From assembly GCF_905171765.1 (NCBI RefSeq), contig NC_053389.1, positions 745,613,146-745,677,145 of the forward strand: a stretch of 64,000 bases of DNA, read 5' to 3'. This document shows, piece by piece, positions 1 to 11,818 of this stretch; position 1 is the first letter of the stretch, and the number at the start of each line of letters is the position of its first letter. Origin of the DNA: Bufo bufo (taxonomy: Eukaryota > Chordata > Amphibia > Anura > Bufonidae). The position numbers and the translations under genes are program-made. The notes below the pieces were generated by a model. The model searched no databases and was not told where the DNA came from. It saw only the letters and a list, made by a program, of their open reading frames with translations.

Positions 1-430
1 CCCCTTCACCCAAACAGAGGAGAGAGGTTCCACATCAGAGAATCAGGCATCATATCAACCACCACAGGAGTAGGCCACAATTTAGTTTATTTGACCCCTG
101 CACCCAGGAAGAGGAGAGAGGCCCCACAGCACATATTCTGGCATCATATCACACACCACAGGAGAAGGCCTCTTTCAGTGATTTACTGTAGGCCTTTGGA
201 CCCAGACAGAGGAGAGAGGTCAGAGATTAGCTTCATATCCCCCAGCACAGCAGAAGACCGCTTTATTTGACTTAGGCCTCAGCACCCAGACAGAAGACAG
301 AGGTAGCATGGCAGAGGTTATGGCTTCATGTCACCCGTTAGTTTAACCGGCCACTTTCATCTGGTTAGGCCCCGGCGCCCAGACAGAGAAGAGTTTCATT
401 CAACTGTGGGTTTCATAAAATTTGTATCAA
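1..430. repeat. Degenerate tail-side repeats of hAT copy A
   Basis: Roughly 100-bp units sharing cores such as CAGAGGAGAGAGGTC, GAGAATCAGGC and CACCCAGACAGAGGAGAG. They are diverged relatives of the clean 141-bp repeats in the same position of copies B and D. No coding sequence is apparent. Confidence 0.65.
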
Positions 431-483
431 ATAAAGAAGTGGCCCGTAGCACAACAAGACATGTTTTAGGCAGTTAATAAGGA

Positions 484-3400
484 CTACTCTGCACAAGGGA
501 GGGACAGGTCCTGTGGGATCCATGCCTGGTTCATCTTTATGAAGGTCAGCTTGTCCACGTTGGCTGTGGACAGGCGGCTGCGCTTGTCAGTAATGACGCC
601 CCCTGCCGTGCTGAATACGCGTTCAGATAAAACGCTGGCCGCCGGGCAGGAAAGCACCTCCAAGGCATAACATGCTAACTCTGGCCACGTGGACAATTTC
701 GAAACCCAGTAGTTGAATGGGGCCGAACCATCCGTCAGGATGTGGAGGGGTGTGCAGACATACTGTTCAACCATGTTAGTGAAATGCTGCCTCCTGCTAA
801 CACGTTCCGTATCAGGTGTCGGTGCAGATAGCTGTGGCGTGGAGACAAAACCTTTCCACATTTCTGCCATGCTAACCCTGCCCTCAGATGAGCTGGCCGT
901 GACACAGCTGCGTTGGCGACCTCTTGCCACTCCTCTGCCTTCACCTTCCACCTGTTCCCCTGTGACATGTGGGAATGCTCTCAAGAGCGCCTCTATCAGC
1001 GTGCGCTTGTACTCGCGCATCTTACGGTCGCGCTCCAGTTCAGGAATTAAAGTGGGCACATTGTCTTTATACCGGGGATCCAGCAGGGTGGCCACCCAGT
1101 AGTCTGCACACGTTAAAACGTGGGCAACTCTGCTGTCGTTGCGCAGGCATTGGAGCATATATTCGCTCATGTGGGCCAGGCTACCCATGGGTAAGGACAA
1201 GCTGTCCTCTGAGGGAGGCGTATCGTCATCGTCCACCGTATCCCCCCAGCCACGCACCAGTGATGGGCCTGGGCTGCCACCACGCTGTGAACTTGCGTCA
1301 TCCTCGTCCCCCTCCACATCCTCCTCATCCTCCTCGTCCTCCAGTACAGTGCCTTGGCTGGCGACTTGTGAACCTGTCCTCTGCTGCTTAAACAAACCTC
1401 CCTCTGAGCCACTTCGAACAGACTGGCCCGAAAGTGTTAGAAACGAGCCCTCATCCTCCTCCTCCTCCTCCACCTGGGCCACCTCCTCTAACATCATTGC
1501 CCTAAGTGTTTTCTCAAGGAGACATAGAAGTGGTATTGTAACGCTGATAACAGTGTCATCGCCACTGGCCATGTTGGTGGAGTACTCGAAACAGCGCAGC
1601 AGGGCACACAGGTCTCGCATGGAGGCCCAATCATTGGTGGTGAAGTGGTGCTGTTCGGCAGTACGACTGACGCGAGCGTGCTGCAGCTGAAACTCCACTA
1701 TGGCCTGCTGCTGCTCGCACAGTCTCTCCAGCATGTGCAAGGTGGAGTTCCACCGGGTGGGCACGTCGCATATGAGGCGGTGAGCGGGAAGGCCGAAGTT
1801 CCGCTGTAGCACAGACAGGCGAGCAGCGGCAGGATGTGAACGGCGGAAGCGCGCACAGACGGCCCGCACTTTATGCAGCAGCTCTGACATGTTGGGGTAG
1901 TGGTGAATGAACCTCTGCACCACCAAGTTCAGCACATGCGCCAGGCAAGGGATGTGCGTCAAACCGGCTAGTCCCAGAGCTGCCACGAGATTTCGCCCAT
2001 TATCGCATACCACCAGGCCTGGCTTGAGGCCCACCGGCAGAAACCACTCGTCGGTCTGTTGTTCAATACCCCGCCACAACTCCTTTGCGCTGTGGGGCCT
2101 GTCCCCCAAACATATGAGTTTCAGAATGGCCTGCTGATGTTTACCCCGGGCTGTGCTGAAGTTGGTGGTGAAGGTGTGTGGCTGACCGGATGAGCTGGTG
2201 GAAGCAGTGGAGGAGGAAGCCGAGTAGGAGGAGGAGGCTACAGGAGGCAGAGAATGATGCCCTGCGATCCTAGGGGGCGGAAGGACGTGCGCCAAGGAAC
2301 TGTCCGCCGGGGGCCCAGCCGCCACTACATTCATCCAGTGTGCAGTTAGTGAGATATAGCGTCCCTGGCCGTGCTTACTGGTCCACGTATCTGTGGTTAG
2401 GTGGACCTTGCCACAAATGGCGTTGCGCAGTGCACACTTGATTTTATCGGACACTTGCATGTGCAGGGAAGGCACGGCTGTCTTGGAGAAGTAGTGGCGG
2501 CTGGGAACCACATACTGCGGGACAGCCATGGCCATCAGCTGTTTGAAGCTGTCTGTGTCCACCAGCCGGAATGACAGCATTTCAAAGGCCAGCAGTTTAG
2601 AAATGCTGGCGTTCAGGCCAAGGGCTCGAGGGTGACTCGGGGGGAATTTGCGCTTCCTCTCTAAGGTTTGAGATATTGAGAGCTGAACGCTGCTGTGTGA
2701 TATAGTGGAGACGCTAGTTGACGGTGGCGGTGGTGGTGGTGTCGGTGGCACATCCTCTGTTTGCTGCTCGGCAGGTGGCAACATTCCTCTTGAGGCGGAA
2801 GCCGAGGCAGCAGCGGTAGAGGGAGCAGGGGGAGCCTCAGCGAGTGCCTGGTTTTTAAGGTGTGTACCCCACTGCAGTTCATGCTTTGCATGTAGATGCC
2901 TGGTCATGCAGGTTGTGCTGAGGTTCAGAACGTTAATGCCTCGCCTCAGGCTCTGATGGCAGAGCGTGCAAGTCACTCGGGTCTTGTCGGTAGGACATTG
3001 TTTAAAGAAGTGCCATGCCAGGGAACTCTTTGAAGCTGCCTTTGTGGGGCTGGGTCCCTGTTGGCGATGTCCAGTAGCAGGCGAACTCTGGGGGCGGCGG
3101 CTCGTCTGCTTTGGCCCCCTGCTCCCTCTTTGGCTTCGCTGTTGTCTCGGTCTCACCACTACCTCTTCCTCTGAACTGTGAAAGTCATCGCCACGACCTT
3201 CAGTCCATGTGGGGTCTAAGACCTCATCGTCCTCTGCATCGTCTTCCACCCAGTCTCCCTCCCTGACCTCCTCCTGTTCAGTCTGCACACTGCAAAAAGA
3301 CGCGGCAGTGGGCACCTGTGTTTCGTCATCATCAGAGAGTCGGTGACTCTGCTGTGGTGGTATTCCCATGTCCTCTTCATCTGGAGACATAAGTGGTTGT

Positions 3401-3867
3401 GCGTCAGTGCATGGTATGTCTTCCTCCACTGGGGAAGGGCTAGGTGGACGCCCCTGGGAAACCCTGGAAGCAGAGTCTTCAAACAGAAGAAGAGACTGCT
3501 GCATAACTTGTGGCTCAGACCGTTTCCCTGATATGCTTGGGGGTGATGTGACAGACTGATGGGCTTGGTTTTCAGGTGCCACCTGTGCGCTTTCCGCAGA
3601 AGACTGGGTGGAAGACCATGTGGTGAACGTGCTGGAAGCACTGTCGGCCACCCAATCGATTAATGCCTGTACCTGCTCAGGCCTTACCATCCTAAGAGCG
3701 GCATTGGGCCCCACGAGATATTGCGGTACATTCTGCCGGCTAGTTGAGGGAGTTCGTTCCCTACTGTGTGCGCCTGGGGCCGAACGGCCACGTCCTCTAC
3801 CAGCAACAGAGGCTCCACGGACACCACCACGACCGCGTCCTCGTCCCTTAATAGTATTTTTCTTCAT
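484..3867 (-). CDS. hAT-family transposase, intact (1127 aa)
   Basis: Transposase expected to bind the element ends and cut and join DNA in the nucleus. Residues 1-30 are arginine/glycine rich (RGRGRGRGGVRG). Residues 140-260 are acidic and serine rich. A BED-type zinc finger lies at about 281-330 (C300, C303, H324, H329). The RNase-H-like core shows TTDTWTS (D493), CDNGRN (D622) with a following CLAH motif, and PTRWNS. A long insertion with polyglutamate and serine runs separates this from the C-terminal hATC dimerisation segment, about 1058-1110, with SERVFSTAGG (E1082, likely the third acidic residue). It is longer than the usual 600-800 aa of the family because of low-complexity segments. 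The frame is open from the first ATG to a TAG stop, so the copy could be functional; activity is inferred. Copy B encodes a closely similar protein. Confidence 0.93.
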   Translation of the reverse strand: MKKNTIKGRGRGRGGVRGASVAGRGRGRSAPGAHSRERTPSTSRQNVPQYLVGPNAALRMVRPEQVQALIDWVADSASSTFTTWSSTQSSAESAQVAPENQAHQSVTSPPSISGKRSEPQVMQQSLLLFEDSASRVSQGRPPSPSPVEEDIPCTDAQPLMSPDEEDMGIPPQQSHRLSDDDETQVPTAASFCSVQTEQEEVREGDWVEDDAEDDEVLDPTWTEGRGDDFHSSEEEVVVRPRQQRSQRGSRGPKQTSRRPQSSPATGHRQQGPSPTKAASKSSLAWHFFKQCPTDKTRVTCTLCHQSLRRGINVLNLSTTCMTRHLHAKHELQWGTHLKNQALAEAPPAPSTAAASASASRGMLPPAEQQTEDVPPTPPPPPPSTSVSTISHSSVQLSISQTLERKRKFPPSHPRALGLNASISKLLAFEMLSFRLVDTDSFKQLMAMAVPQYVVPSRHYFSKTAVPSLHMQVSDKIKCALRNAICGKVHLTTDTWTSKHGQGRYISLTAHWMNVVAAGPPADSSLAHVLPPPRIAGHHSLPPVASSSYSASSSTASTSSSGQPHTFTTNFSTARGKHQQAILKLICLGDRPHSAKELWRGIEQQTDEWFLPVGLKPGLVVCDNGRNLVAALGLAGLTHIPCLAHVLNLVVQRFIHHYPNMSELLHKVRAVCARFRRSHPAAARLSVLQRNFGLPAHRLICDVPTRWNSTLHMLERLCEQQQAIVEFQLQHARVSRTAEQHHFTTNDWASMRDLCALLRCFEYSTNMASGDDTVISVTIPLLCLLEKTLRAMMLEEVAQVEEEEEDEGSFLTLSGQSVRSGSEGGLFKQQRTGSQVASQGTVLEDEEDEEDVEGDEDDASSQRGGSPGPSLVRGWGDTVDDDDTPPSEDSLSLPMGSLAHMSEYMLQCLRNDSRVAHVLTCADYWVATLLDPRYKDNVPTLIPELERDRKMREYKRTLIEALLRAFPHVTGEQVEGEGRGVARGRQRSCVTASSSEGRVSMAEMWKGFVSTPQLSAPTPDTERVSRRQHFTNMVEQYVCTPLHILTDGSAPFNYWVSKLSTWPELACYALEVLSCPAASVLSERVFSTAGGVITDKRSRLSTANVDKLTFIKMNQAWIPQDLSLPCAE

Positions 3868-3922
3868 TGTTGCGATTCAACTCGCACCACAATGAAATAT
3901 ATTATTTTTTATAAGCAAAATC

Positions 3923-6478
3923 CCCTCACTGGAATACTTTCAGTCTTTTGACTGTATGGATTACAGATGGAATGACTGTTATATGTGAGTACCGCTTTCT
4001 TTGACAGATTCTAGTATGGGTACATATATGTTTTCCCAACCCCAGCACATTAGTTTGCTAATTCCAGATGTATGAAACGCAGGCCTAACTGTATCTAGTA
4101 TATTGAACGCCAGATAAACTAACTTGGCCTTTTTTAAATAAAAAAAAAATTCCCTCACTGGAATACTTTCAGTCTTTTGACTGTATGGATTACAGATGGA
4201 ATGACTGTTATATGTGAGTACCGCTTTCTTTGACAGATTCTAGTATGGGTACATATATGTTTTCCCAACCCCAGCACATTAGTTTGCTAATTCCAGATGT
4301 ATGAAACGCAGGCCTAACTGTATCTAGTATATTGAACGCCAGATAAACTAACTTGGCCTTTTTTAAATAAAAAAAAAATTCCCTCACTGGAATACTTTCA
4401 GTCTTTTGACTGTATGGATTACAGATGGAATGACTGTTATATGTGAGTACCGCTTTCTTTGACAGATTCTAGTATGGGTACATATATGTTTTCCCAACCC
4501 CAGCACATTAGTTTGCTAATTCCAGATGTATGAAACGCAGGCCTAACTGTATCTAGTATATTGAACGCCAGATAAACTAACTTGGCCTTTTTTAAATAAA
4601 AAAAATTCCCTCACTGGAATACTTTCAGTCTTTTGACTGTATGGATTACAGATGGAATGACTGTTATATGTGAGTACCGCTTTCTTTGACAGATTCTAGT
4701 ATGGGTACATATATGTTTTCCCAACCCCAGCACATTAGTTTGCTAATTCCAGATGTATGAAACGCAGGCCTAACTGTATCTAGTATATTGAACGCCAGAT
4801 AAACTAACTTGGCCTTTTTTAAATAAAAAAAATCCCCTCACTGGAATACTTTCAGTCTTTTGACTGTATGGATTACAGATGGAATGACTGTTATATGTGA
4901 GTACCGCTTTCTTTGACAGATTCTAGTATGGGTACATATATGTTTTCCCAACCCCAGCACATTAGTTTGCTAATTCCAGATGTATGAAACGCAGGCCTAA
5001 CTGTATCTAGTATATTGAACGCCAGATAAACTAACTTGGCCTTTTTTAAATAAAAAAAATTCCCTCACTGGAATACTTTCAGTCTTTTCACTGTATGGAT
5101 TACAGATGGAATGACTGTTATATGTGAGTACCGCTTTCTTTGACAGATTCTAGTATGGGTACATATATGTTTTCCCAACCCCAGCACATTAGTTTGCTAA
5201 TTCCAGATGTATGAAACGCAGGCCTAACTGTATCTAGTATATTGAACGCCAGATAAACTAACTTGGCCTTTTTTAAATAAAAAAAATCCCCTCACTGGAA
5301 TACTTTCAGTCTTTTGACTGTATGGATTACAGATGGAATGACTGTTATATGTGAGTACCGCTTTCTTTGACAGATTCTAGTATGGGTACATATATGTTTT
5401 CCCAACCCCAGCACATTAGTTTGCTAATTCCAGATGTATGAAACGCAGGCCTAACTGTATCTAGTATATTGAACGCCAGATAAACTAACTTGGCCTTTTT
5501 TAAATAAAAAAAATTCCCTCACTGGAATACTTTCAGTCTTTTGACTGTATGGATTACAGATGGAATGACTGTTATATGTGAGTACCGCTTTCTTTGACAG
5601 ATTCTAGTATGGGTACATACAGTATATGTTTTCCCAACCCCAGCACATTAGTTTGCTAATTCCAGATGTATGAAACGCAGGCCTAACTGTATCTAGTATA
5701 TTGAACGCCAGATAAACTAACTTGGCCTTTTTTAAATAAAAAAAATCCCCTCACTGGAATACTTTCAGTCTTTTGACTGTATGGATTACAGATGGAATGA
5801 CTGTTATTTGTGAGTACCGCTTTCTTTGACAGATTCTAGTATGGGTACATATATGTTTTCCCAACCCCAGCACATTAGTTTGCTAATTCCAGATGTATGA
5901 AACGCAGGCCTAACTGTATCTAGTATATTGAACGCCAGATAAACTAACTTGGCCTTTTTTAAATAAAAAAAATCCCCTCACTGGAATACTTTCAGTCTTT
6001 TGACTGTATGGATTACAGATGGAATGACTGTTATATGTGAGTACCGCTTTCTTTGACAGATTCTAGTATGGGTACATATATGTTTTCCCAACCCCAGCAC
6101 ATTAGTTTGCTAATTCCAGATGTATGAAACGCAGGCCTAACTGTATCTAGTATATTGAACGCCAGATAAACTAACTTGGCCTTTTTTAAATAAAAAAAAT
6201 TCCCTCACTGGAATACTTTCAGTCTTTTGACTGTATGGATTACAGATGGAATGACTGTTATATGTGAGTACCGCTTTCTTTGACAGATTCTAGTATGGGT
6301 ACATATATGTTTTCCCAACCCCAGCACATTAGTTTGCTAATTCCAGATGTATGAAACGCAGGCCTAACTGTATCTAGTATATTGAACGCCAGATAAACTA
6401 ACTTGGCCTTTTTTAAATAAAAAAAATTCCCTCACTGGAATACTTTATGGCTTTTCACTGTATGGATTACAGGTGGAC
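3923..6478. repeat. 227-bp tandem array, 11 copies plus a partial
   Basis: Units start with CCCTCACTGGAATACTTTCA at 3923, 4152, 4381, 4608, 4835, 5062, 5289, 5516, 5748, 5975 and 6202, with a diverging partial at 6429. Most units are 227 bp, the first two 229 bp (longer A run) and one 232 bp. Units are nearly identical, so expansion or homogenisation is recent. The array lies between the transposase start and the promoter-side end, so it would be transcribed or promoter-proximal DNA. Confidence 0.96.
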
Positions 6479-6479
6479 T

Positions 6480-7292
6480 GGTATTAGTAGGGGTGACACA
6501 AGCACACCCAAGTCCCTGATGTAGGATTTCTATGGCACAGACCACTATTACAAGTGATTAATGGACGTTGGGAGAGATTGTGCTGCAGCACTAGTCCCAA
6601 GATGGCCGCCGCCTATCAGCCCAGTAACATGTGCAACAAAATGGTCTGCACAACCTTTAAAAAAAATAGCCTTGGACTGTGCTGCTAAATCGCTATTGGT
6701 CTGAATCCCAGGTGTAGATGTCTGACTTGTTTGGAGCTTTGGAATGCACACTGTGGCAGCTTCTGCTGCAGCACTACAAGTCGCAAAATGGCGGCCGGCG
6801 GTCAGCCCGGGTACATGTGGATGGAAAAATCACTCTGGCCACTCTAAAAATAGCCAATCCCTATCAAAAAAGCAGCTCAGCTGCAGTTGTTCAGATGAAT
6901 CACAGGTGGAGGAGAGAAATTTGCTTCCAGTTATTCAATTATCCCTGCCTATTCTCGCCCTAGCATCAGCTGCGTCTATCCCTGTTCTATTCACATCGGG
7001 AGTGAGCACGTCCCGACGTGCGCACAAGCTTATAAGAGGCTGAGTCACATGCTGCACTTGGCCAATCACAGCCTTGCCAATAGTAGGCATGGCTGCGATG
7101 GCATCTTAGGGCAAGTAGTATGATGCATGTTGATTGGCTGCTTTGCAGCCTTTCAAAATGCGCCAAAATACATGCCGAACGACGAACCCGAACCCGAACT
7201 TTTACGAAAAAGTTCGGGTTCGGGTCCGTGTCACGAACACCCCAAAATTCGGTACGGACCCGAACTATGCTCGAACTGTTCGCTCAACACTA
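6480..7292 (-). other. Promoter-side terminal region of hAT copy A
   Basis: Non-coding 5' region of the element. It holds two AAGATGGCCGCC-like blocks, a stem-loop at about 7066-7098 (arms TCACAGCCTTGCC and GGCATGGCTGCGA around loop AATAGTA), and the GTTCGGGTTCGG subterminal cluster next to the end. The same layout recurs at the right ends of copies B and C. Transposase promoter activity is inferred from position only. Confidence 0.7.
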
Positions 7293-8703
7293 ATTATAGG
7301 CCATTACACCACTCTGGCATTCCTAATCTGGGACATGAATTATAACACCTTGGAACGGCCCTGGGATTGTAGCCTGCGCACGCTGCAATTGGCGTCACGA
7401 CAAATACCGAATATTATCCACCCGTGACTAGCCACTGCAGAAGCAGTAAGGCACTGCAGGCAAGACATGGAACAGACTGGATCAGAAGCAGTAGGCACTG
7501 CCAGGCTTGACATGGAACAGACAGGATCAGAAGCAGTTGGGCACTGCCAGGCTATACATGAACAGACAGGATCAGAAGCAGTTGCTCACTGCCAGACAAA
7601 ATAGGGAACAGACAGGATACAACATCAACACTTTACCAGGTGACACCACACAGAAGGGAAGATGGCAAAAAAAAAACTTGGTCAGCAGCAAGTGGTTACA
7701 CCCAGCAAAGCACAAAATAGATTGATCCCAAGCCCCACAGCTCACAGATAATGAGGGCATCTGATAAGCCACACCCAGGCACAGACCAGTGAATGTTAAC
7801 TCCACCAGAACCAGGAACACCAGAAGCACAAAACACACAATCACAAGTGTCAGTTCACACTAGTCACAAAATTCTGCAGCCAGCACGCCCAGCATACACA
7901 GGATAAACTGTAGCCAGTACAAGGTTACAGGAATCCAGCCTACACAACATCAAGTGATGGAACCACACACTGCACCCATACTCAGACCCGGTCCACACAC
8001 AAGGCCGCAGCCAGCATGCATCACAGAACCAGCATTCATGGGAACACCCACAGCCAGTACACAAAGTGCATGCAGCCATGCACAGGTGACAGGAGTCGCA
8101 GAGATATGGACGTGGGGAGACACAAAGACAAGCAACAGTTCACACACAAATCCGCAGCCCCAAGCAACCAGTATACACAGGAGACAGCCTGCAGCCAGTA
8201 AGCGAGAGAGCCTGCAGCCAGCCTGCACGGCCACAACTGTCACAGTGAACCGCACTAAGAGGGCTGTAGCTTATATTGATACCAATTTTGTGTATATGGC
8301 AGAGGCGTTTTGGAACTCTGCAGTTATTGAGTTATTGAGTGTTGGTGATTTTTATACATTATGCCCCTCAGCACAGATTCGGTACCAGCAGATTCTGCAA
8401 AATCAGAATTTTTTTAAATATTCAGGGAAAATTCTGAATTTTAAGAATTGATTTGCTCATATCTAAACTGAATTCAATGAGCTGTGTGTCCCAATTCTTT
8501 AGTCCATATAGTTTATATCGTCAGTCAAGCCTTAGCCACAGTTTATGCATGCCATGAAAGTGCATACTAGAAAAAACGCTCTTACTCAACTATTTCTGTT
8601 ATTCCCCATAGAGTTCAGTGGAGAAAATGACTGGTGCTTTCCATCTTTTTGCTCCATGTTAAGAGTATGAACAGGAGAGAGAGAACTCAAACTCCCTGAT
8701 TAT
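7293..8703. other. Flank between hAT A and gypsy 1; short tandem repeats only
   Basis: No gene seen. At 7434-7615 there are about four 45-bp units containing ACAGGATCAGAAGCAGTTG. From 7870 to 8250 the sequence is CA-rich with loosely repeated GCAGCCAGTA words. The rest shows no recognisable feature. Open frames here are short and lack known motifs. Confidence 0.55.
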
Positions 8704-9398
8704 TGTAACTGTCGCGTACACACACACACAGGGGGGAGGGAAGTGACCACTGCGCTCCACCCTTACCCCTGGCCCTGCCTACTTGCCTCGCGAGTCCTAA
8801 TGACAGGGGACAACTGGACGGTAATCCCTAACTTGGAATAAGTGCAGGGATGACAGACAGACAAACAACAGGACGTGAACGGACCGAGTCAATACCAGGA
8901 AAGCTACAAAGTACAAATGGAGCAAGCAGAGAATTGTCAGGAGAAGCCGGGGTCATAAATACCAGGAGAGACGTGAAGTACCAAAGGAGTCAGCAGAGGA
9001 TCGTCAGGAGGAGGCCGGGGTCAGAATACCAGGAGAGCAGCAAAGTACACAAGGAGCAGGCAGAGGATCGTCAGGAATTCAGCAGGAGGTAAGTACGCCA
9101 GGAAAGACCAAATCACAGGTGGAACCTAAATTAACAGGCAACCTGTGGCCAGCAGGCTGCCTGTATTTATAGTGGGGAGTGAGGGTCATGTGACGTGGCC
9201 AGCGTCACATGACCGACAGACCAACCAGTCGAGCACCAAGTGATCAGCTCGGCGCTCAAGGCAGACTTAGGAGCAGGGAGCCACCCAGCTAGTAAAGCCG
9301 CCCTGGGAACGAGGTAAAACACAGATCCTCGTTCCCGAAGCTAAGCAGCAGGTCTGCGGCTAATGGGGGACTGAGTGTGCCTTCGGAACCCCGTTACA
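8704..9398 (-). repeat. 3' LTR of gypsy 1
   Basis: 695-bp direct repeat of 13132-13821 with only scattered differences, which suggests a fairly young insertion. It carries TATAAATA on the minus strand (plus 9164-9171). Confidence 0.93.
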
Positions 9399-9609
9399 GT
9401 ACCCCCCCCCTTTTACGAGGGGCCACCGGACCCAAGACTTCAGGCGATGGCCTTTCAGGGTGTTCTAAATGAAATTTTCTAACAAGTCTAGGAGCATGAA
9501 CCTCCCTGGCAGGTACCCAAGATCTCTCTTCAGGTCCATACCCCTTCCAGTGAATCAGGTACTGCAAGGAATTGTGCACCTTCCTGACATCCACTATTTT
9601 AGACACCAC
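9394..9609 (-). pseudogene. Chromodomain of gypsy 1 pol
   Basis: The frame encodes a typical chromodomain: an aliphatic start (VSKIVDVRK), the LIHWKGYGPEERSW core with aromatic-cage tryptophans, and a following helix (RLVRKFHLEHPERPSPE). In chromoviruses this domain is fused to the C-terminus of integrase and directs integration to modified chromatin. It ends in the polypurine tract next to the 3' LTR. A frameshift separates it from the integrase C-terminal segment just upstream. Confidence 0.88.
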
Positions 9610-9662
9610 ATACTCGACAGCATCATTAACAAGAACCGGCGGAGGCGAGGCTTTCGATGGTA

Positions 9663-9869
9663 CTACCGGTTCAAAATATTGAGTAGAGATTTATGGAACA
9701 CATTATGAATGTGGAATGACTCGGGCAGCTCCAACCTAAATGATACTGGGTTAATCACCTCCGTGATCTTATATGGTCCAATAAAACGAGGAGCAAACTT
9801 TTTAGAATCTACCTTAAGAGAGAGATTCTTGGAGGACAACCATACCTTATCCCCAACCTGAAAATTCAC
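9663..9869 (-). pseudogene. Integrase C-terminal domain of gypsy 1
   Basis: Encodes the SH3-like C-terminal part of integrase: VGDKVWLSSKNL, then RFIGPYKITEVINPVSFRLELP and HNVFHKSLL, all hallmarks of Ty3/gypsy integrases. The frame stops soon after, and the following chromodomain lies in another frame. The segment links to the end of the catalytic core coded at about 9900-10010. Confidence 0.88.
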
Positions 9870-9922
9870 CCCCCTTGAACGTCTCCTATCGGCCTTGAGT
9901 TTCTGAGAACTTTGAGCCTTTT

Positions 9923-11818
9923 CTAAGTTTGATTGAACCCGGGCCCAAACTGTGCACAGTTCATAGGAGAACCTATCCGCCTCAGGGTTAGAGGAGGAGA
10001 CGGATGATCCAGAATGAAAACGGGGATGGAAACCATGGTTACAAAAGAAAGGTCAAACCCTAGCAGAAGTAGGGACCAGGGTCTACTGGGAATGGGTAGG
10101 GGTCGTAGGTTGCCAGCAGGGCGAGTCCTAGGTGTCTTGGACCTGGCACAAACCTCACAGGCTGACACGTAGGACTTGACATCCCTAGTTAGAGTGGGCC
10201 ACCAATAAGATCTAGAAACCAGATCCTTAGTGCCCTCAACACCCGGATGTCCACAAAAGGCAGAATCGTGACACTCAACCAACAGCTGGAGACGAAATTG
10301 TACGGGAACAAACAACTTATCTGTTGGGGTGGATACTGGTGCCAGATGTTGTTCAGACCTAATGCGAGCCGAGATATCCTGGGTAAGAGCTGCTAAGAAG
10401 ATTTTTGCTGGTAGGATGGATTCAGGTGGTACCTCAGTAGGTTGAAAAGCCTGGAAGCTCCGAGATAATGCGTCCGCCTTCACATTTTTATTTCCCGGCC
10501 TGAACGTAATGGAAAAATCAAAACGAGTAAAAAACAGAGCCCATCTGGCTTGACGGGGATTCAACCTCTTAGCAGACTCGAGAAACATAAGGTTTTTATG
10601 GTCAGTGACAACAGTTACACAATGCCTTGCCCCCTCCAGAAAATGCCTCCACTCCTCAAAAGCCCATTTAATGGCCAGCAGCTCCCTATTCCCTATGTCG
10701 TAGTTTCTCTCCGTGCGAGAGAATTTCCTGGAGAAGAAGGCACATGGTCTCAGGTTAGTGAGGCTAGCAGGACCTTGTGAAAGGACTGCTCCTGTGCCGT
10801 CCTCGGACGCATCCACCTCCACAATAAAAGGTTTCTCCTGATCAGGCTGGATCAGAATGGGAGCGCTACTGAATGCCTTTTTTAATTTTTCAAATGAAGA
10901 AATGGCCTCAGTAGACCAATTCTCCAAATCCACCCCTTTCTTAGTAAGGTCGGTCAACTGTTTAGTAATTACGGAAAAATTCATAATAAATTTACGATAG
11001 TAATTGGCAAAACCTAAGAACCGTTGTAAGGCCTTTAAGGATGAAGGTCTTACCCATTGCTTAATTGCTAGTACCTTACCAGGATCCATCTTGAAGGCGT
11101 GAGGAGTCAGAACATGCCCTAGAAACAGAATCTCCTGTACACCAAAGACACATTTCTCTTGCTTAGCGGATAGCTGATTCTCCCTCAACATCTCTAATAC
11201 TTGTTTAACATGAGACACATGGGATTCGAAGTCAGGAGAGAATATCAAAATGTCGTCAAGATAGACAATAACAAATTTACCTAAGAACTCCCTAAGAATG
11301 TCATTCATGAAGTTTTGGAACACAGCTGGGGCATTGCCGAGTCCAAAAGGCATCACCTGATATTCAAAGTGTCCTACTGGGGTATTGAACGCCGTCTTCC
11401 ATTCGTCTCCCTCCTTGATTCGGATTAGATTGTATGCCCCTTTCAGGTCAATTTTGGAAAACCAGGTTGCCCCCAGAACCTGGTTAAATAAATCCGGAGT
11501 CAATGGGAGGGAGTATCTATTCTGGACAGTGATTTTATTTAATCTCCGGTAATCGAAACATGGCCTAAGACCACCATATTTTTTCTTAACGAAGAAAAAC
11601 CCCGCCCCCATAGGAGAGACAGAAGGTCTAATATGCCCTTTACCAAGGCTCTCCTTAATATAATCTTCCATGGCCTTGCGTTCGGGCATAGAAAGATTAA
11701 AAATTCGTCCCTTAGGAAACTTGGCCCCCTCTACTAGCTCTATGGTACAATCATAAGGTCTGGGGGGGTAGAACCTCCGGGGTTGGTGATGAGAATACAT
11801 CAGAATATTCTCTAACAA
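9923..11818 (-). pseudogene. Reverse transcriptase, RNase H and integrase zinc domain of gypsy 1
   Basis: 631-codon open segment of pol. The reverse transcriptase shows LRPCFDYRRLN, SKIDLKGAYN (D124), VMPFGLGNAPAVFQ and the YLDD active site at 186-189. RNase H follows with FIVEVDAS, YDIGNRELLAIKWA, TDHKN and KADALSRSF. The integrase HHCC zinc domain follows (HDSAFCGHPGVEGTKD to CEVCARSK). Just after the zinc domain the similarity jumps, after a frame change, to the end of the integrase core (NPEADRF region), so most of the DDE catalytic core is deleted. The upstream end is out of frame with the protease segment. Confidence 0.93.

Larger units (their letters stand above)
1..7292 (-). mobile_element. 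hAT transposon copy A (left end outside window)
   Basis: DNA transposon of the hAT superfamily read on the minus strand. The right (promoter-side) end is visible: subterminal DNA around 7185-7270 is packed with direct and inverted CGAACCCGAAC motifs and ends GTTCGCTCAACACTA at 7292, matching the ends of copies B and C. Order from right to left: terminal inverted repeat, about 800 bp of 5' region, eleven 227-bp repeats, an intact transposase gene, then degenerate tail repeats running off the window. The 8 bp after the end are ATTATAGG, the expected target duplication, but the left partner is not in view. Confidence 0.88.

Noticed and set aside
713..3895. Several plus-strand frames opposite the hAT transposase
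   Set aside because: Shadows of the GC-rich minus-strand gene; no motifs, not conserved as proteins between copies A and B.
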